This document shows positions 26,418 to 34,857 of a stretch of 64,000 bases of DNA, one piece after another (position 1 is the first letter of the stretch; the number at the start of each line of letters is the position of its first letter). The notes under the pieces were generated by a model. It did no database searches, was not told the DNA's origin, and saw only the letters and a program-made list of their open reading frames with translations. The stretch spans positions 32,711 through 96,710 of the forward strand of contig CAJXGD010000001.1 of assembly GCA_913053845.1 (NCBI GenBank), written 5' to 3'. This DNA is from an uncultured bacterium. GTDB lineage: Bacteria; Bipolaricaulota; Bipolaricaulia; RBG-16-55-9; DRJF01. The position numbers were made by a program, and so were the translations under genes.

Positions 26418-27599
26418 ATGCTTACCCAACAGGACCTGGAGCGGCTGGTGGCCCTCGAGGCGAACCCGGTGCTTAGCGTTTATCTCAACGTGGATCCGGC
26501 CGGGCAGCAGGCCGGGCGACCGGGCCATCGTCTCCGCTGGAAGAGCGCGCTTAAGTCCCTGCAAGAGGGTCTGCCGTCGGAAGAGCAGAAGCGCTTAGCT
26601 CCTATAGCAGAGGAGTTGGGCACATACCTGCAAAACCATCGCCCGCAAGGGCGAGCCTGGGTGCTCTTCTGGGGGATGTCCAGCCTGCTGGCAGAGTTTC
26701 ACTTGCGGGTCCCGGTGGTGGACGAGGCTCAGTGGGGACGGCCCAGCTTGGTCCAACTGGAATGGCTGCTCGCTGAATATCCGCCCTACGGTGTGGTACT
26801 GGTCGACTCCCAGCGGCTGCGCTTCTTCTATCTGGCCCTAAGTGAGATTCGCTCCGAGGGGGAGCGCAGCTTGTCCGAGGAGATGAGCCAGGGCGGCGGC
26901 CAGGAAGCCCCAGCGGTGATAGCTGCGGCGGCTAATCCCAGCCGCGGCGCGGCCGGCGGTGGAGATCAGAAAGAGGCCTTCGAGGCGCGGCTGGCCGCTC
27001 AGACCCGCAACTTCTGGCGCAGCGCTGCCCAAGAGCTGCGTGATCTACAGCAAACCCAGGGCATCAAAGCGGTGGTGCTCGCCGGCCCCAAGGAGGTCAG
27101 CGAGCGCTTTCTGGAGGCTTTAGCTCCCGGCAATTCTCTAGGCACTTCTCTAGAAATCATCGGCCATCTGCCGCTGAGCTCAGATGCCTCACCGCAGGAG
27201 ATCTTGGCCAAGAGCCTGCCCCTGATCGAAGCTCAGGAGGAGCGGCGCCAGCAGGGACTGGTCGCAGAACTATTGCAACGCACCGCCCAGAGTCAGAGCG
27301 CCAGCCTGGGACTGGGACCGACCTTGAAAGTACTGCAGAGCGGGCGGGTGGCCCAATTGATCCTGACCCATGACCTGGAGGCGCCGCTGAGCGAATGCGC
27401 CGCTTGTCAATACAGTTTCCTGGCCAGCTCCGCCGATTCCTGTCCACGTTGCGGCTCAAGCGGCCTGCAAGCGGTCTCGCTGCGGGTGTTGCTCCCCCTG
27501 CTGGCCCGACGGCATGGAGCCAAGCTGGAGGTGCTCCACGGCCAAGCGGCAGAACGGTTGGCCGCCCAGGGAGGCATAGGCGCGCTCTGGCGCTATTAA
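26418..27599 (+). CDS. Bacterial eRF1-like protein (baeRF/VLRF1 type)
   Basis: 393-residue protein with the layout of eRF1 domains 2 and 3. After a Gly-rich loop, GGGDQ at 180-184 is followed by a helix whose spacing (Q+7 Arg, aromatic further on) mirrors the helix after eRF1's catalytic GGQ, so the hydrolytic motif would read GDQ. A literal GGGQ also occurs at 159-162. The C-terminal part has a zinc ribbon (CAACQ...CPRCG) and the family-typical GGIGALWRY ending. Such proteins are thought to release peptides from stalled or split ribosomes. No decoding domain 1 is present. It neighbours a DRG-like GTPase. Confidence 0.75.
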   Translation: MLTQQDLERLVALEANPVLSVYLNVDPAGQQAGRPGHRLRWKSALKSLQEGLPSEEQKRLAPIAEELGTYLQNHRPQGRAWVLFWGMSSLLAEFHLRVPVVDEAQWGRPSLVQLEWLLAEYPPYGVVLVDSQRLRFFYLALSEIRSEGERSLSEEMSQGGGQEAPAVIAAAANPSRGAAGGGDQKEAFEARLAAQTRNFWRSAAQELRDLQQTQGIKAVVLAGPKEVSERFLEALAPGNSLGTSLEIIGHLPLSSDASPQEILAKSLPLIEAQEERRQQGLVAELLQRTAQSQSASLGLGPTLKVLQSGRVAQLILTHDLEAPLSECAACQYSFLASSADSCPRCGSSGLQAVSLRVLLPLLARRHGAKLEVLHGQAAERLAAQGGIGALWRY

Positions 27600-28393
27600 T
27601 GGCCCAAATCCTGCGCGAGCTGAACTTCCTCAGCTTCGACGGCTTCGAGATTTATGGCCACCTGAGCCTGCCGCAGGGCAACGGGCCCTTCCCGGCCGTT
27701 GTGGTGCTCACCGGTGGACTGGGCGGGGCCAAGGATGAGTTGGGCCGCTATGTCAAGCTGGCCGAGCATCGGCGGCTGGTGCCCCAAGGCTTGGCCGTCT
27801 TTACCGTGGATCATCGTGGCAGCCCCGGTCACGGTCCGGCCTTCGCCGCGCGCCAAGATTTGGGGGGTGCTGATCTGTCAGACGTGCTGGCGGCAACCCG
27901 CTTTTTGAGCGCTCGTGAGGAGATAGACTCAGATAGATTGGCGATCTTGGGTAGCAGCCGGGGTGCCTACCTGGCCGCCTTGGCCCTGGAGCAGGCCCCC
28001 TACTATCGCGCCGCGGTGCTGATGATGGGCTTCTATGATTTAGAACGCTTCTTGCGCTATGAGCGAGCGCATCGCGGGGCGGACTCTCCCTTTGTCAAAC
28101 ACTTCGGTCGGTCTTGGGAGGAGCTGCTGGGCCTCTTTCCCGTGCGCGATCGCTCGCCGATTCGCTTCGCCGATCGGGTGAGTTGTCCGGTGCTGCTGAT
28201 TCATGGCCAGCGAGACCGGATCGTACCGCCTGAGCAATCCCGGCTTTTCCATCAAGCGTTGCAGCAGGCAGGCCACACCAGCCGGCTGATGCTCATCCCG
28301 GAGCTAGAGCACGGCTATTCCCAGGATACGCCGCTGTGGGAAGAGGTCTGGCGGCTGACCGGGGAGTTCCTGGCCGAGACACTGGGGCTCTGA
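27599..28393 (+). CDS. Alpha/beta hydrolase, dienelactone/acyl-peptidase-like
   Basis: 264 residues with an alpha/beta hydrolase fold: nucleophile elbow GSSRGAYLA, acid segment LIHGQRDRIVPP and catalytic His in ELEHGYS. Shape is closest to the S9 prolyl-oligopeptidase/dienelactone hydrolase group. The ATG overlaps the upstream stop as TAATG, fixing this start against a longer open frame. It is co-transcribed with the eRF1-like gene. Substrate unknown. Confidence 0.85.
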   Translation: MAQILRELNFLSFDGFEIYGHLSLPQGNGPFPAVVVLTGGLGGAKDELGRYVKLAEHRRLVPQGLAVFTVDHRGSPGHGPAFAARQDLGGADLSDVLAATRFLSAREEIDSDRLAILGSSRGAYLAALALEQAPYYRAAVLMMGFYDLERFLRYERAHRGADSPFVKHFGRSWEELLGLFPVRDRSPIRFADRVSCPVLLIHGQRDRIVPPEQSRLFHQALQQAGHTSRLMLIPELEHGYSQDTPLWEEVWRLTGEFLAETLGL

Positions 28394-28412
28394 GCTTGCC
28401 GGCAGGGTACGC

Positions 28413-28441
28413 TTGACGGACTGGAGCGCATCCAGTACCCT
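28413..28441 (+). promoter_or_regulatory. Promoter of tRNA-Glu(CUC)
   Basis: TTGACG (28413-28418) and TACCCT (28436-28441), 17-bp spacer; the tRNA starts 11 bp further on. Confidence 0.6.
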
Positions 28442-28452
28442 GAGATCATGCC

Positions 28453-28528
28453 GGTCCCATCGTCTAGTGGCCTAGGACGCTGGCCTCTCAAGCCGGTAAC
28501 AGGGGTTCAAATCCCCTTGGGACCGCCA
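28453..28528 (+). tRNA. tRNA-Glu (anticodon CUC)
   Basis: Cloverleaf with acceptor GGTCCCA/TGGGACC, anticodon loop CTCTCAA and T-loop TTCAAAT; CCA encoded at 28526-28528. The next start codon lies one base beyond the CCA. Confidence 0.95.
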
Positions 28529-28529
28529 G

Positions 28530-29840
28530 ATGTTAACACGAAGAGCCTTTCTCAAGAGTGCCGGTGTTCTCGGCGGCGTCCTACTGCTGAGCGGCTCCGC
28601 TCGGCTGGCGGCCGGAGGCTCAAGCCGGTCGGCTCAGAACAACTGGCCTACCTTCCATCATGATCTGGCCCGCACCGGCCTGACCGCTGAAAAAGGCCAG
28701 GTGCTAGGCCCCACCCAGCTATGGCTCTCCGGCACCTCAGGTCTCAACGAGTCCTCGGCAGCCATCGGCGACATCAACGGCGACGGTCAGGCGGAGGTGG
28801 TCATCGGCTCCTTCGATCACCATGTCTATGCCGTCTCCGGTGCCACCGGCCGACCCGTCTGGCCTAAGCCCTTCAAGACGGGCTACTGGGTCTGGTCCTC
28901 GGCGGCCATCGGCGACATTGACAATGACGGTCAAGTGGAAGTAGTCATCGGCTCCAACGATTATTATTTATATGTGCTCAACGGCCGCGACGGCACGCTC
29001 AAATGGTCCTATAAGACGCTGTCCGAGGTATGGTCCTCCCCGGCACTGGTCGACGTAGATGGCGACGGGCAGGTGGAGATCATTTTCGGCTCAGATCGGA
29101 TTTATGCCCTCGACGTGCGCACCAGGCGTCCCAAATGGTCGCGTTTGACCGAGACCAGCATTTTTATCTCCTCGCCAGCGGTGGCCGACATCGACCGAGA
29201 CGGTCAGCTGGAAGTGGCTATCGGCGTGCTGGACAACCGACTCCATCTGCTGGCCGGGCGAGACGGCTCGGTCAAGTGGACCTTTCCCGCCGGTGGTCCG
29301 GTAGAATCTTCGCCGGCGCTGGGTGACGTCGACGGCGATGGCCGGCTGGAGATATTTTTCGCTGCAAGCCAGCAGGGCATCTATAGCCTGGATAGCGCCG
29401 GCCGCCAGCGCTGGTTCTTCAAGACCGGGCAAGACGTGCGCGTGCCCCAAAATCGCGCCCGTATTCGCTCTTCGCCGGCGCTAGCCGACATCAACGGCGA
29501 TGGTCAGCTAGAGGTGGTCATCGGGGCGAACGATGGCCATATCTACGCGCTGCAGGCCGGCAGCGGGAAGCTACTCTGGCAGGTTACCATCGGGAATTAT
29601 GTCGAGTCTTCTCCGACGGTGGGCGACATAGATAGCGACGGCAAGCTGGAGGTCCTCTGCGGCACCCACAATCGCTATATGGTGGTGCTGGAGGGGGCCA
29701 CCGGACGGGAGAAGTGGCGCTTTTCCCCCAAGGGCAGCCAGGAGATCGTTTCCTCTCCCTCGCTGGCGGACATAGACGGTGATGGCCTGCTGGAGGTCGT
29801 CATCGGCGCCAACAGCAACGCCTTCTATGCCCTGGGTTAG
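28530..29840 (+). CDS. Tat-exported FG-GAP/PQQ-like beta-propeller protein
   Basis: 436 residues. A twin-arginine signal (LTRRAFLKSAGVLGG) leads to seven or eight beta-blade repeats, each with a Ca2+-binding-like DxNxDGxxE/DxDGDGxxE turn (DINGDGQAEVVIG, DIDNDGQVEVVIG and later copies) followed by YAL/YVLxxxxG and W-KW strands. It should fold as a calcium-bound propeller outside the membrane, in ligand binding or surface assembly. No catalytic site is apparent. The ATG is 1 nt after tRNA-Glu's CCA with no ribosome site, so mature mRNA would be leaderless after tRNA processing. Confidence 0.82.
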   Translation: MLTRRAFLKSAGVLGGVLLLSGSARLAAGGSSRSAQNNWPTFHHDLARTGLTAEKGQVLGPTQLWLSGTSGLNESSAAIGDINGDGQAEVVIGSFDHHVYAVSGATGRPVWPKPFKTGYWVWSSAAIGDIDNDGQVEVVIGSNDYYLYVLNGRDGTLKWSYKTLSEVWSSPALVDVDGDGQVEIIFGSDRIYALDVRTRRPKWSRLTETSIFISSPAVADIDRDGQLEVAIGVLDNRLHLLAGRDGSVKWTFPAGGPVESSPALGDVDGDGRLEIFFAASQQGIYSLDSAGRQRWFFKTGQDVRVPQNRARIRSSPALADINGDGQLEVVIGANDGHIYALQAGSGKLLWQVTIGNYVESSPTVGDIDSDGKLEVLCGTHNRYMVVLEGATGREKWRFSPKGSQEIVSSPSLADIDGDGLLEVVIGANSNAFYALG

Positions 29841-29895
29841 CGCTAGGGCTGATAGACACTCATCTCTTCAGCGGGATTAACAACAGGAAGGCAGG

Positions 29896-29928
29896 TAGGG
29901 AAGGCGGGGATGATACCCGCCTTCCCTA
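29896..29928 (+). terminator. Strong hairpin after the propeller gene
   Basis: A 13-bp perfect stem (29896-29908 with 29916-29928) with a 7-nt loop, 56 bp past the stop. No U-run. Confidence 0.7.
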
Positions 29929-30372
29929 AATGAGGTTAGCAACCACAGAAGGGGTTTCGGTTTCCCTCGCCCATGGGGACTCGCACCCCGACCGGTTCCA
30001 GGCTGGGGAAAAATCCACGTCGAAGGAGGTTGGCAGAAGCGACGTGGCAAAACCCTGACCTTGCGGGCTGTTGGCCCTGGGATCCGGCTGACAACTGATC
30101 ACGGACTTTCACGGCTTATCCCTCCTATGAGCGATCATCGTCATCGAGTCTAACCACTCGGCCGCGGGGGCCGAAGGACTCCGGTCTACTCGTGAGGACG
30201 GCTCTGTCGCTTGCTGAAGTGCTCGGTGTCCTTCAGGCAAACAGCTCAAAAAGAGCGCGATCGCTCGTCGGCGAGAAGATATCCCTTCTTCGCTTGCTGC
30301 GGAGAGTATACTCCGGTTGCAGGTGGAAATCCAATGCCCCGCAGGTGAAAATTCGGTGCCAACTCCGGCCGA
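29929..30372. other. Non-coding stretch with several stems
   Basis: No convincing gene. Contains an 8-bp perfect stem around a 17-nt loop (30015-30022/30040-30047), a GGGG..CCCC stem and, at 30319-30362, two imperfect 22-bp tandem copies. It may encode a structured RNA, but I match it to none. Confidence 0.4.
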
Positions 30373-30804
30373 CTAGGCCGGGGGCAGCTCGGCGACCCGC
30401 CAGTAGTCGAGCACCGTATTGATGATCTTGAGAAACTCCCCGGAGCTGGGCGGCTTGGTGATGTAACCCGCCGCGCCCGAATCGTAGGCCTTGACCATGT
30501 CCTTCTCGTATTTGCTCACGGTGAGGACGATGACCGGGATGCGCCGTAGATGCTCATCCTGCTTGATCTCAGCCAGCACCTCCTGCCCGTTGATCTTGGG
30601 CAGATTGAGGTCCAGCAGGATCAGGTCAGGTCGAGGCACGCCGGCGAAGTGCCCTCGCTGATAGAGAAAATCCAGCGCCTCCTGGCCATCGCGCGCCACC
30701 GAGAGCTCGGTCTTGATCTGCCCCTTCTTCAGCGAGCGCTCGGTAATGATCACGTCGTTGGGATTGTCCTCGACCAGGAGGATGTGCAGCTTTTTGCTCT
30801 TCAC
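30373..30804 (-). CDS. Response regulator, single receiver domain (Rcp1-like)
   Basis: 143 residues, receiver domain only. The acidic pocket (LLVEDN), phospho-acceptor Asp in LILLDLNLP, switch Thr in VLTVS and Lys in YITKP are present. It resembles the Rcp1 group that works with phytochrome-like or PAS kinases. The GTG overlaps the stop of the kinase gene as GTGA, so it is the kinase's partner. With no output domain, it likely acts through protein contacts. Confidence 0.9.
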   Translation of the reverse strand: MKSKKLHILLVEDNPNDVIITERSLKKGQIKTELSVARDGQEALDFLYQRGHFAGVPRPDLILLDLNLPKINGQEVLAEIKQDEHLRRIPVIVLTVSKYEKDMVKAYDSGAAGYITKPPSSGEFLKIINTVLDYWRVAELPPA

Positions 30805-32618
30805 ACTCGATCACCCTCTGTGATGAGGCGTTGCGCCAGCAACGCCGGTTTGTAGGACCCTCTGGGCAAAGTGAAATGGAAGACGCTCCCCTCTCCCGCT
30901 GGGGACTCTGCCCAGATTCGTCCCCCCAACTCTTGGACGATCCGCTTACAGATGGCCAGCCCTGCCCCGGTGCTCTCGTAATCATCGCCCGGCTCAAGCC
31001 GCTCGAAGAGCTCGAAGATCTTGTCCAGATAACGCTCATCTATGCCGATGCCGTTGTCGCGCACGCTGAAGTGATATCCCTCAGCCTCGCGCTGCCAAGC
31101 GAGCTCGATCAGCTTGCGCTCTTTGCCGTTATATTTGATGGCGTTGGAGATCAGGTTGCTAAACAGTTCGGCCAGGCGGGTGCGATTGGCCATCACCTTG
31201 GGCAGATCGGGGGCGATGTGCAGCTCCACCTGGGCCAGGGCGCCCTCCAGATTCTCGCGCACCTCGGCCAACAGGTCGCTCAGGTCGATCTCTTCCAATA
31301 AATCGCGCTGGGCCCCGATGCTGGACAGCTTGAGCAGGTCGTCAATCAGGTGCTTCATGCGCGCGGCCGAGCGCCGCATCGCCCGCAGATATCCTGCCCC
31401 TTCTTCGCCCAGGGCCTGCGGATAGTCTTCCAGCAGGTAGCCACCGAAGATCTCGATGGTGCGCAGCGGCTCCTTGAGGTCATGCGAGACCACATGACTG
31501 AACTCCTCCAGCTTGCGGTTGCTCTCTTCTAAGCGCTCGGTCTTTTCGACCAGCTCGCGCTCCAGCAGCTTGATCTCAGTGATATCTATATAATGATCTA
31601 TGCGGCCACCCCGGTAGCGATCGGTCTCTATCGGCAGGCTGCGGAACTGCAAGATGCGCTCCTGACCGCCCCGACGCAGGCTGAAGACGAAGCTGTCCAC
31701 CCCCGCCTGGGTGATGCGCCCGAAGCTCTCCGGATCGTCGGGCAGGGGCGCCAGTCCGCGCAGCAGCCGCCCGATCTCCAAGCCGGTCATCTCGTCACGG
31801 TCCATATCGAAGAAGTAGCCGATGGTTTGGTTGGCCCAGATCACCTGGCGCTCAGCGTCCAGCATCATGATGCCGGTATCCAGCGTATCAATGGCATCCT
31901 CGATCAGATAGCGATAGCGCGCCTCCACCTCACAGAGCCGCTGCTCCAGCTCGGCGCGCTCGGAGATATCACGCATCTCCAACGCCAACCGCTGGGTATT
32001 CAGGCGCACGATGCGATATTCCATCGGCAGGGCCTGCTTCTCCCAGGAGATGACCCGCAGGTTGTTTCCGCCGGACTCGCCATGCAGATAAGCCCGTTCC
32101 AGCTCCTCGCGCAGCCGCTCCAGGTCATCAAAGTGCACGAACTCGGCCAGATGCCGGGGATGGCCTAGCTGCTCTTTGGCCCGGTCGTTGCTCTCCAGCA
32201 CCTCTCCCGCGGGCGAGAGGATCTGCACCAGATTGAGTGAGCGGCGATAGAGGTCACGGCGCGAGGAGTGTTGCTGGGCCTGTCGGCTCTCGCGGCGCAG
32301 CCGCACCCGCCGGTTAGCCCAGCCGATTCCTCCTCCCACTGCCAGATAGCCCAGGGCCACCGGCAGCAGGCTGTGGAGGTAAAAGCCTGCATCCAGCGGG
32401 ATGAACGGCAGGGTCAAGAGGGTGCTGCCGGCTCCCAAGAGCAGACCGCCCCAGCTCTCCAAAAAGAGCGCCCCGGCCAGCAGGGCCATGCCGCTGAGGG
32501 CGAAGACCAGCTTGGCCGGACGATAATCGAGCACATACAGCACGGCAAAGACGGCCAGGTAAAAGAAGAAGATGATCCCGAGCTTCCTAAGCAGAGCCAG
32601 CCAAGCCTCATAATGCAT
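30801..32618 (-). CDS. PAS-domain membrane histidine kinase
   Basis: 605 residues: four hydrophobic membrane segments at the N-terminus (about 10-110), two PAS domains (about 135-235 and 255-370), HisKA with the phospho-His in SHVVSHDLKEPL, and an HATPase domain (N-box NLISNAIKYN, G-box DNGIGID and GAGLAICKRI). The signal is unknown. ATG at 32618 with AAGGATAGGCGG upstream is preferred over a 44-codon longer open frame. It is operonic with the response regulator. Confidence 0.93.
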   Translation of the reverse strand: MHYEAWLALLRKLGIIFFFYLAVFAVLYVLDYRPAKLVFALSGMALLAGALFLESWGGLLLGAGSTLLTLPFIPLDAGFYLHSLLPVALGYLAVGGGIGWANRRVRLRRESRQAQQHSSRRDLYRRSLNLVQILSPAGEVLESNDRAKEQLGHPRHLAEFVHFDDLERLREELERAYLHGESGGNNLRVISWEKQALPMEYRIVRLNTQRLALEMRDISERAELEQRLCEVEARYRYLIEDAIDTLDTGIMMLDAERQVIWANQTIGYFFDMDRDEMTGLEIGRLLRGLAPLPDDPESFGRITQAGVDSFVFSLRRGGQERILQFRSLPIETDRYRGGRIDHYIDITEIKLLERELVEKTERLEESNRKLEEFSHVVSHDLKEPLRTIEIFGGYLLEDYPQALGEEGAGYLRAMRRSAARMKHLIDDLLKLSSIGAQRDLLEEIDLSDLLAEVRENLEGALAQVELHIAPDLPKVMANRTRLAELFSNLISNAIKYNGKERKLIELAWQREAEGYHFSVRDNGIGIDERYLDKIFELFERLEPGDDYESTGAGLAICKRIVQELGGRIWAESPAGEGSVFHFTLPRGSYKPALLAQRLITEGDRV

Positions 32619-32752
32619 ACCGCCTATCCTTATGCCTTTTTGAACGCGCCCGGCAACGGCGCGCTTTCCCTGGCTTACTTTAGATGAGGGGCCGCGCCGG
32701 GGAAAGGACAACTGTCTGGTAGCGAGGCCCCCTCTGTCTGGAGCTGACACCG

Positions 32753-33457
32753 TCAGATGATCAGGCCGTCGGTGAGCGCAAAGGGGAAGGGTTCGGCCAT
32801 CTTCTCCAAGCTTCGCGGTTCGAGCACGGTGAGCTTGCGGTCCCGCACGGCGATCACCCCGCGCTCCTCCAGCTCCCCTAAGGTGCGAATGGCCGTCTTG
32901 GAGGAGACCCCGGCCATCTCGGCCAGCTCGGTCCGGGAGAGCTCTATCTGGCTCTCGCCCAGCTTGAGGATGATGCGTGCCAGCCGCTCCTTGCTCCCGT
33001 TGTAGGAACGCTCGGCCAGCTTACACTGAAAAGCTTTGAGCTCTTCGGAGAGCTTCTCGAAGAGGCGAAAGGCAGCCGGCGGGTGCTTTTCCAGAAAAGC
33101 GAAGAAGTCCCCCCGCTCGATGAAACCGACTACCGAGCGCTCCAGGGTCTTGGTATAGGCGATGTGGACCCCTTTGTCGAACAAGGTGGTGGCTCCGGCC
33201 AACTCGCCGGGACCGATCAGCTTGAGGATCTGTTTTTTGCCACTGAGGGTCCGTTTGACCAGCTTGATCCGGCCCTCGAAGACCAGATAGAAGCCGAAGG
33301 CCGGCGCACCCTCCTGGAAGATGATCTCCCCGCGACCGTACTTGATGTGTCGCACCAGTTGATCCAACTGGGTCAGATCGCGCGGCCCTAAATCGGAGAA
33401 GATCCTGAACTCTCGGAGTTTAATCATCCCTCTCACCCCACCAGCTAGAATGGACAT
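32753..33457 (-). CDS. Crp/Fnr-family transcription regulator
   Basis: 234 residues: a cyclic-nucleotide-binding-type beta roll (residues 15-130; GEIIFQEGAPAFGFYLV, GELAGATTLF) and a C-terminal HTH (SRTELAEMAGVSSKTAIRTLGELEERGVI). The roll lacks the cAMP-binding Arg pocket of E. coli Crp, and no Cys cluster for an Fe-S is present. The start at 33457 lies 8 nt after the -10 box (leaderless); a second ATG at 33427 follows a poorly spaced GAGAGGG. A sensor of unknown ligand. Confidence 0.87.
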   Translation of the reverse strand: MSILAGGVRGMIKLREFRIFSDLGPRDLTQLDQLVRHIKYGRGEIIFQEGAPAFGFYLVFEGRIKLVKRTLSGKKQILKLIGPGELAGATTLFDKGVHIAYTKTLERSVVGFIERGDFFAFLEKHPPAAFRLFEKLSEELKAFQCKLAERSYNGSKERLARIILKLGESQIELSRTELAEMAGVSSKTAIRTLGELEERGVIAVRDRKLTVLEPRSLEKMAEPFPFALTDGLII

Positions 33458-33465
33458 CCAAATTT

Positions 33466-33495
33466 ATTATGGACTATGATCCGAGCCTTTGTCAA
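33466..33495 (-). promoter_or_regulatory. Promoter of the Crp/Fnr gene (leaderless)
   Basis: Minus-strand TTGACA (33490-33495) and CATAAT (33466-33471), 18-bp spacer; ATG 8 nt after the -10. Confidence 0.6.
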
Positions 33496-33503
33496 TAGCG
33501 TGC

Positions 33504-33950
33504 TCATAGCAGTTCACGCTCGCCGTGCTCCTTGGGGGTCCCCAGCACCAGCGAGGTATTGGTGTCTTCAATGCCGTTCAGGCTGAGCAGCTGTTTGAGC
33601 TCGCGGTTCATGCTGGTCGAGTCGCGGAACTTGCCGATGGCCAGGATATCGAACTCACCGGTCAGCTCATAGACGTGGGTCAGATGGCCGTTGCGCTTGA
33701 GCTCTTCAGCGATCTGAGCGATCCGTTTGCCGGCGGCCTTGATCTGGATGATCACCGTCAGATGGTAACCCAGCTTGCTGTAGTCCACGATCGGCTTGAA
33801 GCCCTGGATGACGCCGGACTGTTCCAGCTCCTGCAGTCGCTTGCTTACCGTGGTGGTAGCCACCCCCAACTGCTGGGCCAGCCGACGCAGCGAGATGCGC
33901 CCCTCGCACTGAAAGGCCTGGATCATCTGTCGGTCAAGGTCTTTATACAT
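33504..33950 (-). CDS. Lrp/AsnC-family transcription regulator
   Basis: 148 residues: N-terminal HTH (RISLRRLAQQLGVATTTVSKRLQELEQSGVI) and a RAM ligand-binding domain (YELTGEFDILAIGKFRD). The divergent nadE and adjacent Crp gene suggest amino-acid or nitrogen-linked regulation, though the ligand is unknown. The mRNA looks leaderless: TTGGAC/TAAACT ends 9 nt before the ATG and no ribosome site is present. Confidence 0.9.
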   Translation of the reverse strand: MYKDLDRQMIQAFQCEGRISLRRLAQQLGVATTTVSKRLQELEQSGVIQGFKPIVDYSKLGYHLTVIIQIKAAGKRIAQIAEELKRNGHLTHVYELTGEFDILAIGKFRDSTSMNRELKQLLSLNGIEDTNTSLVLGTPKEHGERELL

Positions 33951-33959
33951 ACCGGCCCG

Positions 33960-33989
33960 AGTTTACCACCTGGCACCGACTCCGTCCAA
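33960..33989 (-). promoter_or_regulatory. Promoter of lrp (leaderless)
   Basis: Minus-strand TTGGAC (33984-33989) and TAAACT (33960-33965), 18-bp spacer, ATG 9 nt later. Confidence 0.55.
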
Positions 33990-33994
33990 CCCAC

Positions 33995-34023
33995 TTGCGC
34001 CGCTGCTCCGTCTCTGTTAGCTT
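33995..34023 (+). promoter_or_regulatory. Possible promoter of nadE (leaderless)
   Basis: TTGCGC (33995-34000) and TAGCTT (34018-34023), 17-bp spacer, ATG 7 nt later. The -10 is weak. Confidence 0.4.
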
Positions 34024-34030
34024 AAGTGCT

Positions 34031-34834
34031 ATGACTGAAGCAAGGCTGGAACTCGCTGATCCGCAGCAAGAGGTGGAGAGAATCGAGGCCTTTATTCGCG
34101 AGCGGCTGGAGCGATCCGGCCGCCGCCTGGGGGTTATCGCCCTCTCCGGAGGGGTGGATTCGGCGCTGGTAGCCACCTTGGCCGTGCGGGCCTTGGGTCA
34201 CGAGCGGGTGGTCTCCCAGGCGTTGCCCGACGACGAAGGTTCTGCCGCTGCCGATGAAGAGGACGCGGCGCAGCTGGCGCAAGAGCTGAACATCACCCAC
34301 CGGAGGATCTCATTGGCCGAGCCGTTGGGGGCTTTGCACCGTGCGCTCAGCCAGGTGGGACTGATGGGCAACTCGGCGGCTTGGGCCAATGTCAAGCCGC
34401 GACTGCGCATGATCGTCAATTATTTTGTGGCCAACTCGCTGGACGGCCTGGTGCTGGGCACCGGGAATAAATCGGAGCTCCTCTTGGGCTACTTCACCAA
34501 GTTCGGTGACGGGGGAGTGGACCTGCTGCCGATTGGACAGCTCTATAAGGCCCAGGTGCGACAGATGGCGCGCCATCTGCATCTGCCTCCGGCGATCATC
34601 GCCAAGCAGCCCTCGGCCGGACTCTGGCCCGGCCAGACCGATGAGGAGGAGCTGGGCGGCTCCTATGAGCAGATAGACCTGATCCTGCACTGCCTGCACG
34701 ATCGCCGGCTCAGCGCCGAGGAGACGATCCGCGAGCTGGCACTCGACCCGACTCTGGTCCAACGGGTAGCCCAGATGTTTCGGCAGAGCGAGCATAAGCG
34801 CCGCATGCCGCTGATGCCCGGCGCGCAGCAGTAG
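34031..34834 (+). CDS. nadE: NAD+ synthase, ammonia-dependent
   Basis: Converts nicotinate adenine dinucleotide to NAD+ in the last step of NAD synthesis. 267 residues: pyrophosphatase P-loop (ALSGGVDSALVATLA), NxVKPRLRM-type segment and GTGNKSELLLGYFTKFGDG. No glutaminase domain, so it uses ammonia or a partner. ATG at 34031 suits the family N-terminus. It is divergent from lrp. Confidence 0.93.
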   Translation: MTEARLELADPQQEVERIEAFIRERLERSGRRLGVIALSGGVDSALVATLAVRALGHERVVSQALPDDEGSAAADEEDAAQLAQELNITHRRISLAEPLGALHRALSQVGLMGNSAAWANVKPRLRMIVNYFVANSLDGLVLGTGNKSELLLGYFTKFGDGGVDLLPIGQLYKAQVRQMARHLHLPPAIIAKQPSAGLWPGQTDEEELGGSYEQIDLILHCLHDRRLSAEETIRELALDPTLVQRVAQMFRQSEHKRRMPLMPGAQQ

Positions 34835-34857
34835 TGGAGCAACCAGGCCTAGCGCCT

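Noticed and set aside
29929..30372. RNase P RNA, SRP RNA, tmRNA or cobalamin riboswitch
   Set aside because: Short resemblances (GTGAAAGTCC, GGGGTGCGAGTCCCC) occur, but the conserved cores of these RNAs are missing on both strands.
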